From positions 51,377 through 115,376 of the forward strand of contig NZ_BDGT01000011.1 in the NCBI RefSeq assembly GCF_001748285.1: a stretch of DNA of 64,000 bases, read 5' to 3'. Both the position numbers and the translations under genes were made by a program. Positions 56,227 through 64,000 of this stretch are shown here, in pieces (within the stretch, counting starts at the first letter, position 1; every line of letters starts with the position of its first letter). The notes under the pieces are model-generated. The model had not been told where the DNA came from and made no database searches. It worked only from the letters and a program-made list of their open reading frames with translations. This DNA comes from Thermogemmatispora onikobensis. GTDB lineage: Bacteria > Chloroflexota > Ktedonobacteria > Ktedonobacterales > Ktedonobacteraceae.

Positions 56227-56651
56227 AGCGGCTCCTCTCCCTCTCCTGACTCCCTTCCCCGCTGGGCGCTCTGCCCCTCTGCTCAGGGGGCGGGAGGCGC
56301 GCCTCTACCAGTTGAACAAGCGGCCCAGTGCTCTCCTGTTCTGTCCTGTCCAGAGCGGATTTCCTTCATTCTAGCAGAGAGAGAATCACCACCTCATCAC
56401 GCCCGGTGCTTTCACCCTCACAAAGAGATCACAACCTCGCTGCTGCTCGCCGTCGTCGCGCCCGCCGGGCCGGCTTTCTGCGTCAGGAAGCCCTCTATCT
56501 CCTGTCCTTGCATCTGTAGATTGGAATAGACTTGCGCCCTTGTTACAGGTATGGTACCATGCCCATCAGGCGCGATAGCACAATGCGCGCACACCAGTTG
56601 GCTGATTGTGGGCCAGCCGACTGAGATGAGATGAGAAGAAGGAGGGAGCGC
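56227..56651. other. 425-base divergent gap between kinase and methyltransferase 5
   Basis: No convincing gene. The perfect 10-bp palindrome ATGGTACCAT at 56551-56560 lies about 90 bases before the methyltransferase start, in an AT-richer patch (TTGTTACAGGTATGG), and may be an operator or part of its promoter. Confidence 0.4.
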
Positions 56652-57530
56652 ATGGATGAGCGCAATGAGGCGCAGCCGGGCGAGAACACCTACGTCATCG
56701 ACTCGGAGCAGGCTGCTGAGCTGGCGCGCCTCATGCAGCAGGATCGCATCTTGACGGAGGCCCTGGGGGGACTCTTCCCGGAAGGGCTGCAGCTAGCCGA
56801 AGATGGGCGCCTGCTCGATCTGGCCTGTGGCCCTGGGGGCTGGACCCTGGAGGTCGCTTTCGCCTATCCCCATGCTGAGATCATCGGGATCGACATCAGC
56901 CCCCCGATTGTCGAGTACGCCAACGCGCAAGCCTGGTCGCGTCGCCTTGCCAATGTCCACTTTCGCGTCATGAATGTCATGGAGCCGCTCGCTTTCCCCG
57001 ACTCCTCCTTCGATCTGGTCAACGGACGCCTGATGTGCGGCTTCATGCGACCCGAGGCCTGGCCCCGGCTGCTGGCGGAGTGCCGGCGCCTGCTCAAGCC
57101 TGGTGGAATCATCCGCCTGACCGAGATGGAGCCAGTACTGACGACCAGCCCGGCCTTTGAGCACTTTGCCGCCCTGGGGGCGCTGGCCATGAAGCGCGCG
57201 GGGCTAAGCTTTTCGCCCGACGGGCGCCACTTCGGCATCACGCCTGTCCTGCCGCGCCTGGTGCGTCGGGCCGGTTTTGTCGATGTGCGCCTGCGTCCCT
57301 CTGCCATCGAGTGGTCGGCGGATACCCCCTATCACTATCCTTTCTTCAAGGACTACCTGGTCTTTCTGGAACTCATTCAGCCGTTCATGGTACGCGCGGG
57401 CGTGGCCACCCGCGAAGAGCTGGCGCGCCTCTATCAGCAGGCGGTCGCTGAGATGCAGCAGGAAGAGTTCTGCGCTGTCTGGAATTTCCTCACCGTCTGG
57501 GGACGCAAGCCAGACGAGAGGGAAACGTGA
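56652..57530 (+). CDS. SAM-dependent class I methyltransferase (paralogue 5 of 6)
   Basis: 292 residues. Motifs LLDLACGPGGWTLEVAF, AEIIGIDISPPIVEYA, FPDSSFDLVNGRLMCGFMRPEAW, LLKPGGIIRLTEMEPV. It has the same N-terminal TYVIDSEQAAELARLMQQDRILTEALGG block and the SPDGRHFGITPVLPRLVRRAGF segment as the others. AAGGAGGGAG lies just before the ATG; an upstream in-frame ATG is not needed. It precedes the GH2 gene by 129 bases on the same strand. Substrate unknown. Confidence 0.9.
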   Translation: MDERNEAQPGENTYVIDSEQAAELARLMQQDRILTEALGGLFPEGLQLAEDGRLLDLACGPGGWTLEVAFAYPHAEIIGIDISPPIVEYANAQAWSRRLANVHFRVMNVMEPLAFPDSSFDLVNGRLMCGFMRPEAWPRLLAECRRLLKPGGIIRLTEMEPVLTTSPAFEHFAALGALAMKRAGLSFSPDGRHFGITPVLPRLVRRAGFVDVRLRPSAIEWSADTPYHYPFFKDYLVFLELIQPFMVRAGVATREELARLYQQAVAEMQQEEFCAVWNFLTVWGRKPDERET

Positions 57531-57659
57531 ACGCGACTGGCTTGCTGACCGGGTGTGGCTGCGGCTGCTCTGAGACTACAATAGAGGGGGAAGCAGCGAG
57601 CAGACAGGGTCATCCATCTCGATTGTGAGCAGCTAAGGGGAAGGAGATGAAAGCGCGCG

Positions 57660-59492
57660 ATGCTCTATCCGATGATGACCGCCACGCGGGAGGTCTTTGA
57701 CCTCAGCGGCATCTGGCAGTTCCGTCTCGACTCAGGTCAGGGGCAGGCCGAGCGCTGGTATGAGCGGCCTCTGCGCGAAAGCGTGCCCATGCCGGTGCCG
57801 GCCTCCTTTAATGAACTGAGCACGGCAGCCGGCGATCGCGAGCACGTCGGGCGGATCTGGTACGAGCGCGAACTGGTCATTCCTCGCCGCCTGCTGGAGC
57901 GGCGCCTGGTCTTGCGCTTTGGCGCCGTAGCCCATGCTGCGCAGGTCTACCTCAACGGGCAGCCGCTGGTCGCCCACCGCGGTGGCTTCACACCTTTCGA
58001 AGCCGAAATCAATGCTCTGGCCCAACCGGGCAAGAACCGCCTGACCGTCCTGGTCGACAACACCCTTGACTACAGCACCCTGCCCGTCGCCCACTATCGC
58101 GAGGAGCAGCTTCCCGACGGCAGCCGGCTGGTCACGGACATCCCCAACTTCGACTTCTTCAACTATGCCGGCATCCATCGCCCGGTCCGTCTCTACACGA
58201 CGCCCGCCACTTACATCCGCGACATTGTGCTCACCAGCGCCCTCGACGGTGCCGATGGCCTGGTCACCTACCGCGTGGCCATCGATGGAGTTGGGCGCCA
58301 GGTGGTCGCTGTGCATGTGAGGCTCCTGGATGCCGAGGGCCGAACGGTGGCCAGTGGTCAAGGAACGGAAGGCCAGCTACGCATCAAAGATGTGCAGCCG
58401 TGGGAGCCAGGTCAGCCCTATCTCTACACCTGCCTGGTTGAACTCTGGGACGATGGCGGGAGGAGCGAGCCTCTGGACAGCTATGAGGAGCCGTTTGGGG
58501 TGCGCACGGTGGCCGTCGAAGATGGGCAGTTCCTGCTCAACGGCAAGCCCTTTTATTTCAAGGGCTGCGGCAAGCACGAAGATTTCCCGATTCACGGGCG
58601 TGGCCTCGATGAGGCCGTGTGCGTCAAGGACCTCAACCTCTTGCGCTGGCTCGGGGCCAATTCTTTCCGCACCTCGCACTATCCCTATGCCGAGGAGCTG
58701 ATGCGTCTGGCCGACCGTCTGGGCCTGGTCGTCATCGACGAAGTGCCGGCGGTTGGCCTCCATCTCAACCTTGGTTCTGGCCCGGGTGGCGCGCGGCGTC
58801 AGACCTGGCGCGAGCTGACAACGGCGGCACAGCATGAGCAGGCCCTGCGCGAGCTGATCGCCCGCGACAAAAACCATGCTTGCGTTGTCATGTGGTCGGT
58901 GGCCAACGAACCGGCCACTGAAGAGGAAGGCGCCCGTGCCTACTTTGAGCCGTTGCTGCGCCTGGCGCGTCAGCTTGATCCGCAACGTCGTCCGCTGACC
59001 ATCGCCTTACAAATGCTGGCCACGCCGGCCAGCGATACCGTGGCTGACCTGCTCGACGTCATTGCCCTGAACCGCTACTATGGCTGGTATGTCCACGGTG
59101 GGCGTCTGGAAGCGGCGCGAGCCTTGTTGCAGGCCGAGCTGAGGGAGTGGATGAAGCGTCTGCCGGGCAAGCCAATCCTCTTGAGCGAATACGGGGCCGA
59201 TGCTATTGCCGGCATGCATGACGAGCCGCCGACCATGTTCTCAGAAGAGTACCAGGCGGCGCTGCTGCAGAGCTATCATGAGGTCTTGGATGCCTGCCCC
59301 GCCGTTATCGGTGAGCATGTCTGGAACTTTGCCGATTTCCAGACGGAGCAGGGCATCACGCGCGTGCAGGGCAATCGCAAGGGGATCTTTACCCGGGACC
59401 GGCGGCCCAAGCTGGCGGCCCACCTGCTGCGGGAGCGCTGGCGGGCCATTCCCGATTTTGGCTACAAGCTCCTGCCTTCCTCTCGGGAGTGA
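57660..59492 (+). CDS. Glycoside hydrolase family 2 (beta-glucuronidase-like)
   Basis: 610 residues, the size of beta-glucuronidases. The N-terminal sugar-binding domain is about 1-180 (DLSGIWQFRLDSG; YLNGQPLVAHRGGFTPFEAEI), the immunoglobulin-like domain about 180-280, then the TIM barrel: GCGKHEDFPIHGRGLD, NSFRTSHYPYAEELMRLADRLGLVVIDEVP, MWSVANEPA with the acid/base Glu, and KPILLSEYGADAIAGMH with the nucleophile Glu. No signal peptide, so cytoplasmic. Product specificity (glucuronide versus galactoside) needs testing. AAGGAG lies about 13 bases before the ATG. It sits in a glycan-degradation neighbourhood with GH78. Confidence 0.92.
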   Translation: MLYPMMTATREVFDLSGIWQFRLDSGQGQAERWYERPLRESVPMPVPASFNELSTAAGDREHVGRIWYERELVIPRRLLERRLVLRFGAVAHAAQVYLNGQPLVAHRGGFTPFEAEINALAQPGKNRLTVLVDNTLDYSTLPVAHYREEQLPDGSRLVTDIPNFDFFNYAGIHRPVRLYTTPATYIRDIVLTSALDGADGLVTYRVAIDGVGRQVVAVHVRLLDAEGRTVASGQGTEGQLRIKDVQPWEPGQPYLYTCLVELWDDGGRSEPLDSYEEPFGVRTVAVEDGQFLLNGKPFYFKGCGKHEDFPIHGRGLDEAVCVKDLNLLRWLGANSFRTSHYPYAEELMRLADRLGLVVIDEVPAVGLHLNLGSGPGGARRQTWRELTTAAQHEQALRELIARDKNHACVVMWSVANEPATEEEGARAYFEPLLRLARQLDPQRRPLTIALQMLATPASDTVADLLDVIALNRYYGWYVHGGRLEAARALLQAELREWMKRLPGKPILLSEYGADAIAGMHDEPPTMFSEEYQAALLQSYHEVLDACPAVIGEHVWNFADFQTEQGITRVQGNRKGIFTRDRRPKLAAHLLRERWRAIPDFGYKLLPSSRE

Positions 59493-59502
59493 GGCGATGG
59501 CC

Positions 59503-59554
59503 TGGTGCCCGTCCCGCCAGCCATCTTCCCGGCGAGTGCGCAGGACGGGCGCCA
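59503..59554. terminator. Hairpin between convergent GH2 and methyltransferase 6
   Basis: TGGTGCCCGTCC (59503-59514) pairs with GGACGGGCGCCA (59543-59554) through one T-G wobble, loop 28 bases. Located 11 bases after the GH2 stop; no U-tract. Confidence 0.4.
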
Positions 59555-59571
59555 CAGCGGCTGGCCTCATC

Positions 59572-60477
59572 TCAGCCAGGCTGCCCCTCCTGCTCGCTGG
59601 TGCTGGCCGGCGCTGTGGCAGGTTGGCGGCCCCAGACCGTCAGCAGCACACTCACGGCGCAGAACTCATCTTGCTGCATCTCGGCCACGGCCTGCTGGCT
59701 CAGTCGCTCTAGCTCCTCCAGGGTGGCCAGGCCCAGTTTCACCGAGAAGGGACGCCCGATCTCAAAGGCGATCAAGAAGTCCTTGAAAAAGCCGTAATGG
59801 GCTGGGGTACCGCTCGACCATTCGATGGCACTGGCGCGCAGGCGCACCTCTTCAAAGCCGGCCTGGCGCAGCAGACGGGGCAGCATGGGCGTGATGCCAA
59901 CATGGCGCCCGTCTGGTGAGAAGCTCTGGCCGGCCCGCTGGAGCGCGCGAGTCGCCAGGTCCATCAGCGCTTCGAAGGCGGCGCTGGTCGTCAGCGGTGG
60001 CTCCCCCTCGGTCAGGCGGAGCACCCCGCCGGGCTTGAGCAGGCGCCGGCATTCTGCCAGCAAGCGGGGCCAGGCCGCCGGCGTCATAAACCAGGCGATG
60101 AAGCGCGCGTTGATCAGGTCAAAGAAGCCATCGGGAAAGGCCAGCGGCTGCATGATGTTCATCGTGCGGAAGTGTACGTTCTCCAGGCGGCGCGCCTGGG
60201 CTTGCGCTTGGGCATACTCGATAATGGAAGCGCTGATGTCGACACCGTAGACGCTCAGCTGGGGATAAGCGAACGCCAGTTCCAGCGCCCAGCCGCCGGG
60301 GCCGCACGCGAGATCCAGCACCCGCCCATCTTCGGGCAACTCCTGTCCTTCGGGAAAGAGACCCCCCATTCCTTCGGTCACCACACGCTCCTGTTGCATC
60401 AGGCGTGCCAGTTCGGCGGCCTGCTCGGGATCGATGACGTAGGTTGAAGGTGGGATACCCTCGCTGGGCTTGCTCAT
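59572..60477 (-). CDS. SAM-dependent class I methyltransferase (paralogue 6 of 6)
   Basis: 301 residues. Motifs VLDLACGPGGWALELAF, LSVYGVDISASIIEYA, FPDGFFDLINARFIAWFMTPAAW, LLKPGGVLRLTEGEPP. Same block structure as the other five, with a Ser/Thr-rich tail (TAPASTSEQEGQ). AGGAGG lies about 6 bases before the ATG. It lies downstream of the GH78 gene on the same strand after a 347-base gap with no gene, and is convergent with GH2. Substrate unknown. Confidence 0.9.
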   Translation of the reverse strand: MSKPSEGIPPSTYVIDPEQAAELARLMQQERVVTEGMGGLFPEGQELPEDGRVLDLACGPGGWALELAFAYPQLSVYGVDISASIIEYAQAQAQARRLENVHFRTMNIMQPLAFPDGFFDLINARFIAWFMTPAAWPRLLAECRRLLKPGGVLRLTEGEPPLTTSAAFEALMDLATRALQRAGQSFSPDGRHVGITPMLPRLLRQAGFEEVRLRASAIEWSSGTPAHYGFFKDFLIAFEIGRPFSVKLGLATLEELERLSQQAVAEMQQDEFCAVSVLLTVWGRQPATAPASTSEQEGQPG

Positions 60478-60824
60478 CTCTGCTTTACCTCCTCTGGGGC
60501 CAACAAGGCTCGTTTGTCAACGAGCCTGAGTGGCTATCCTCTAGGGGCGATAGCGGATTTTTCGAGAGATGCCTTCATAGTAGCATGCTGCTGCACGGCT
60601 GGCAAGCAGAGCTGCTCGACGACTCTTATCTACCGAAAGGACCGTCAGATGCCGCAGGGTATGACGTAGCAGTGGGCAGGCTCTCACTGGCTGCAGAAGA
60701 AGAAAGAGACGAGGCTGGGTAAGAGTCTCTTCCTTTGAGTGAGCGACGAAGCGGGACCAGGCCAGGCCGGGCCGGGCCGCCAGCAGCCTCATCATCCGGC
60801 CTGGTCTGGGTGGAATCCAGGAGC
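60478..60824. other. 347-base gap between GH78 and methyltransferase 6
   Basis: No gene or clear hairpin. A G/C-rich repeat of CAGGCCGGGCC type lies near 60760-60780. A promoter for methyltransferase 6 probably lies here. Confidence 0.35.
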
Positions 60825-63518
60825 CTAGGAGCTGGCGGGGTACGGGCAGCGCCAACGGTGGGTACCGCTCCCCACCTCGGCGTAGGGCTGGTCACTGCCT
60901 GGCAAAACAATGCTGGCCGTCGTATTCGGTGGCACCACGACCGTCAGCTCAAAGATGCCCCCGGCAAGCTGCCAATGCACCGCCGCCAGGCCGTAGGGAG
61001 TCCGCAGGCGGGCCTCGGCCCTGGTCAGGCCGCCGCCCGGCAGCGGGCGCACCGCCAGCCGCCGGTAGCCCGCTGCCGCGGGTGCCAGACCGGCCACCGT
61101 GCGCTGCAGCCAGTCGGCGACCGAGCCGAGGGCGTAGTGGTTAAAAGAAGTCATCTCGCCGGGGTTGACCGAACCATCGGGCAGCAGGCTGTCCCAGCGT
61201 TCCCAGATGGTCGTCGCTCCCATTGTCACCGGATAGAGCCAGGAAGGACACTCGCGCTGCAGGAGCAGGCGGAAAGCGACCTCGGAAGCTCCAACGCTGC
61301 AGAGGGCATCGCAGAGCACGGGCGTGCCGACGAAGCCGGTACACAGATGATAGCCCTCAGCCTGCACCAGCTCCACCAGGCGCCGGCCCGCCGCCTGGCG
61401 CAGCTCCTCCTCCTCCAGCAAATTGAACTGCAGCGCCAGCGCGTAGACGGTGGGGGCATCGCTAAAGATGCGCCCATCGGCCCCGACGTAGGCCCGCCGG
61501 AAAGCGGCACGTACCTGGGCGGCCAGATCCCGATAGTGGGCCTCCTCCTCACGGCGGCCCAGCACACCCGCTGCCAGCGAGACAACCTCTGCCGAACGAG
61601 CAAAATAGGCCGTCGCTATAACCTCCGGCGCTGCGCGCGCTGCTGCCGGCTCTTCCGGAGGCGCTGCAGGATCAAGCCAGTCGCCGAACTGGAAGCCCGC
61701 GCGCCACAGATGTTCCTCCCCGGCCAGCCGATCGAGCAGATCGACCCAGGCCCGCATACTGCTAAATTGCCGCGCCAGCAGCGCGACATCGCCATAGCGC
61801 TGGTAGAGCGTCCACGGCACCAGCACAGCAGCGTCGCCCCAGGCCGCCGCCGGCAACGGCTGCTCTCCAGGTAGACCGGCAATGCGCCGCAGAATATCGG
61901 GCACCACGAAAGGAACGACGCCCTCGGGTGTCTGCTCGCAGGCCAGATCGCGCAACCAGGAAGAGAGAAAGCCGGCGCAGTCATACAGAAAACAGGCCGT
62001 CGGCGCAAAAACCTGAATGTCGCCTGTCCAACCAAGGCGCTCGTCGCGCTGAGGGCAGTCGGTTGGAATAGACACGAAGTTGCCGCGCATGCTCCAGACC
62101 ACATTCTCGTGGAAGCGATTGAGCAACGGCTCGGAGCAGCTAAACCAGCCGGTGCGCTCCAGATCGGACTGGCAGACCACGGCCTGGATATCGTCGGCTT
62201 GCAACGGGCCGGGCCAGCCCTCGACCTCGGCATAGCGGAAACCGTGGAAAGTAAAGCGCGGCTCCCAGGTTTCAATACCGCTGCCACGCAAGATGTAGCG
62301 ATCAGTAGCCCGGGCGGTGCGCAGCGGGCGCGTACACAGCTCGCCCTGCTCCAACACCTCGGCATGGCGCAGCGTAATCTGCCGCCCCGCCTCGCCGCGC
62401 ACCCGCAGGCGCAGGCGCCCAACCAGATTCTGCCCGAAGTCAAGAATCGTACGCCCACTGGGAGAAGTCAGGATAGCCTGCGGAGTCATGAGGGCGATGC
62501 GCCGCACTGGTGGGGCCTCGGGAGCGGCCAGCCGTGTCAGGTCCCATTCCACCAGGCGCACACCGTGCCAGGCGCGATCGTCGTAGCCCGGCTCAGACCA
62601 GCCATCCTCTTCCAGGCGCGCATCATACTCCTCGCCATCATAGAGATCGCTGGCGCGGATCGGGCCAGTGCTGGCGCGCCAGCTCAGATCGGTCACCACC
62701 CGCTCGCAGTGCCCATCAGCGTAGAACAGCTCTAACTGGGCCAGCAGCCCCAGGCGCTCGCCATAAAGGTTGCGCCGTCCCCCATGAAAGCCCAGGCGTC
62801 CGCGAAACCAGCCGTCGCCCACGATCGCCCCAATGGCATTGCGCCCCTCGTGCAAGAGCGCGGTCACATCAAAGGTTTGATAAAGCAGGCGCTGATCATA
62901 GCTGGTCCAGCCGGGGGCCAGCACCTGGTCGCCAACGACCCGCCCATTCAGCTGAACCTCGTAAACGCCGAGAGCCGTAATGTAGAGACGTGCCGCTTGC
63001 AACCCTGCCGCCACCATAAACTCGCGACGCAGCAAAGGCGCCGGCTGCGGGCGTGTCGTATCCTCATCCCAGTCGGGGGTAATAAAGCGTGCCTCCCAGT
63101 CGGAGGGCTGCAACAGGCCGGCCTCGACCATGACTGGCGTGCTCCAGGGCGAGCGGCTGCCATCCTGCCCCTCGACGCGCACCCGCACGCGCAGACGCTG
63201 CCGCGAATGCAAGGGAGCGAAGGGCCAGGGCACCAGCACCGACTCAGACGAGCGGAGCAGGCCGCTGCTCGCCCAAAGCTGACCAGCGGCATCATAGGCC
63301 TCGACCTCATAGCCCGCCTGGTGCCAGGCGGAACGATCCGTCTCAACAATCCAACTGAGGCGAGGGCGCTCGACGCCCAGGCCAAGCACCACCGCCTCCT
63401 GGTGATATTCGATACGGAGGCGGCGGACAGCTATCACCGCCCCTCTCTCTGCTCCGACCTCGGCGCCGGCGGCCAGCACCTGGTCGCGCTCATACTGATG
63501 TCCCTCGTGATCGGTCAT
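60825..63518 (-). CDS. Glycoside hydrolase family 78 alpha-L-rhamnosidase
   Basis: 897 residues, the usual length for multi-domain GH78 enzymes, which release alpha-L-rhamnose from glycosides with inversion. N-terminal beta domains at about 30-330 (RLRIEYHQEAVVLGLGVERPRLSWIVET; RLYITALGVYEVQLNGRVVGDQVLAPGWTSYDQRLLYQTFDVTALL). The (alpha/alpha)6 barrel carries the family motif PTDCPQRDERLGWTGDIQVF, FLSSWLRDLACEQ and FGDWLDP; NPGEMTSFNHYALGSVADWL lies near the end. No signal peptide, so cytoplasmic. AAGGAG lies 5 bases before the ATG. It lies 64 bases downstream of a sugar permease on the same strand, so import and cleavage appear to be one operon. Confidence 0.93.
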   Translation of the reverse strand: MTDHEGHQYERDQVLAAGAEVGAERGAVIAVRRLRIEYHQEAVVLGLGVERPRLSWIVETDRSAWHQAGYEVEAYDAAGQLWASSGLLRSSESVLVPWPFAPLHSRQRLRVRVRVEGQDGSRSPWSTPVMVEAGLLQPSDWEARFITPDWDEDTTRPQPAPLLRREFMVAAGLQAARLYITALGVYEVQLNGRVVGDQVLAPGWTSYDQRLLYQTFDVTALLHEGRNAIGAIVGDGWFRGRLGFHGGRRNLYGERLGLLAQLELFYADGHCERVVTDLSWRASTGPIRASDLYDGEEYDARLEEDGWSEPGYDDRAWHGVRLVEWDLTRLAAPEAPPVRRIALMTPQAILTSPSGRTILDFGQNLVGRLRLRVRGEAGRQITLRHAEVLEQGELCTRPLRTARATDRYILRGSGIETWEPRFTFHGFRYAEVEGWPGPLQADDIQAVVCQSDLERTGWFSCSEPLLNRFHENVVWSMRGNFVSIPTDCPQRDERLGWTGDIQVFAPTACFLYDCAGFLSSWLRDLACEQTPEGVVPFVVPDILRRIAGLPGEQPLPAAAWGDAAVLVPWTLYQRYGDVALLARQFSSMRAWVDLLDRLAGEEHLWRAGFQFGDWLDPAAPPEEPAAARAAPEVIATAYFARSAEVVSLAAGVLGRREEEAHYRDLAAQVRAAFRRAYVGADGRIFSDAPTVYALALQFNLLEEEELRQAAGRRLVELVQAEGYHLCTGFVGTPVLCDALCSVGASEVAFRLLLQRECPSWLYPVTMGATTIWERWDSLLPDGSVNPGEMTSFNHYALGSVADWLQRTVAGLAPAAAGYRRLAVRPLPGGGLTRAEARLRTPYGLAAVHWQLAGGIFELTVVVPPNTTASIVLPGSDQPYAEVGSGTHRWRCPYPASS

Positions 63519-63582
63519 GCTTGCTCCTTAGAGACAGAGAGACTGCAGCCACCAGCAAACTCTTCGCCTGCTCACTCGCGGC

Positions 63583-64000
63583 TTAGCCCTTGAGCGCGCC
63601 AGCGGTCAGCCCCTTGATTACACGCTGATTGAGCAGCAGGTAGAGCAACAGGGTTGGGAAGACCGCCAGACTCACCGCAGCGAAAGTCGGTCCCCAGGCC
63701 ACCTGCCCATACTGGCCTGTGAAGTTCAGCAGTCCCGTCTGGATAGTGCGCAATTGGTCGCTGCTGATAAAGGTCAGCGAGAACAGCAAATCGTTCCACA
63801 GAAAGAAGAACTGCACCAGGGCCACGGTCACCAGGCCATTACTCACCAGGGGGACCGCCACGCGGAAAAACACCTGCGCCAGGCCAGCCCCGTCGAGAAT
63901 AGCCGCTTCCAGCAGCTCGCGCGGAATAGCCTTAAAGTAGCCGGCCATCAGAAAGACCGTCAGCGGCAGCCCGAAGCCCGTATACGTAATAATCAAGGCC
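63583..64000 (-). CDS. Sugar ABC permease, MalG-like (N-terminus beyond window)
   Basis: 139 codons of the C-terminal part are visible; the gene enters from the right edge. The EAA coupling loop is LLEAAILDGAGLAQVFFRVAVPLVSNGLVTVALVQFFF, and the end FPTLLLYLLLNQRVIKGLTAGALKG is typical of MalG-family permeases. It lies just upstream of the rhamnosidase gene on the same strand, suggesting a rhamnoside or oligosaccharide importer whose other subunits lie outside the window. Confidence 0.9.
   Translation of the reverse strand, partial: ALIITYTGFGLPLTVFLMAGYFKAIPRELLEAAILDGAGLAQVFFRVAVPLVSNGLVTVALVQFFFLWNDLLFSLTFISSDQLRTIQTGLLNFTGQYGQVAWGPTFAAVSLAVFPTLLLYLLLNQRVIKGLTAGALKG

Noticed and set aside
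1..64000. tRNA or rRNA genes
   Set aside because: No stretch with conserved TPsiC/anticodon-arm pattern or rRNA-like sequence was recognised by eye; a tRNAscan run would be decisive.

Overview
The window looks like chromosome from a GC-rich, soil- or compost-type, spore-forming Chloroflexota bacterium, most likely class Ktedonobacteria (Thermogemmatispora-like). I infer this from gene content and style: a family of near-identical SAM methyltransferases, BTAD/TPR regulators, family 92, 2 and 78 glycosidases, many ABC importers, an F420/LLM oxidoreductase, PAS kinases, and clean -35/-10 promoters in GC-rich DNA. No rRNA, tRNA, CRISPR array or intact mobile element was found. The only mobile trace is a frameshifted tnpB relic near 3.4-4.0 kb.

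Layout. 0-9.1 kb: a partial Asp-box secreted-type protein, a single-domain globin, an overlapping fchA-like/folD folate pair, the tnpB relic, a SHOCT protein with a natural His6 N-terminus, a divergent HxlR/DoxX pair, a DsbA/FrnE-type oxidoreductase, an unknown protein with a small membrane protein, and a molybdopterin-binding-domain protein. 9.3-22.1 kb: a catabolic block with a beta-hydroxyacid dehydrogenase, a FadR/GntR regulator with its own operator, an E1-alpha/E1-beta/E2 2-oxoacid (or acetoin) dehydrogenase without E3, a DddP-like M24 protein lacking one metal ligand, and a complete branched-chain-type ABC importer. 22.4-35.4 kb: methyltransferase 1, iolB, a secreted GH92 mannosidase, a ROK regulator, a sugar ABC importer lacking its ATPase, and an LLM oxidoreductase. 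35.6-38.6 kb: three tandem methyltransferases, one with a pentanucleotide repeat running into its ribosome-binding site. 38.8-43.6 kb: a split response regulator (receiver and LuxR-HTH genes), then a BTAD/TPR regulator followed by a second copy of its sensor half. 43.7-48.7 kb: two tautomerase-fold proteins (one lacking Pro1), an HD phosphohydrolase, an orphan promoter region, and TetR with a CBS-containing ClC transporter. 48.9-56.2 kb: a three-PAS kinase, a two-cupredoxin multicopper oxidase, a DoxX-family protein and an OmpR/kinase pair. 56.6-64 kb: methyltransferase 5, a GH2 glycosidase, methyltransferase 6, GH78 rhamnosidase and a partial sugar permease.

How it fits together. Plant-glycan breakdown (GH92, GH2, GH78) is combined with matched importers. 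The 2-oxoacid dehydrogenase block and the Liv-type importer suggest uptake and oxidation of a small carboxylate or amino-acid-like substrate. The most unusual points are: (1) the BTAD pair, whose nearly identical flanks surround divergent sensor cores in the same frame, like a recombinational cassette; (2) FolD with Ile where the cyclohydrolase Lys should be, overlapping a cyclodeaminase/cyclohydrolase-family gene that could supply the missing step; (3) the expanded methyltransferase family with patches of near-identical DNA and a simple-sequence repeat at one ribosome-binding site.
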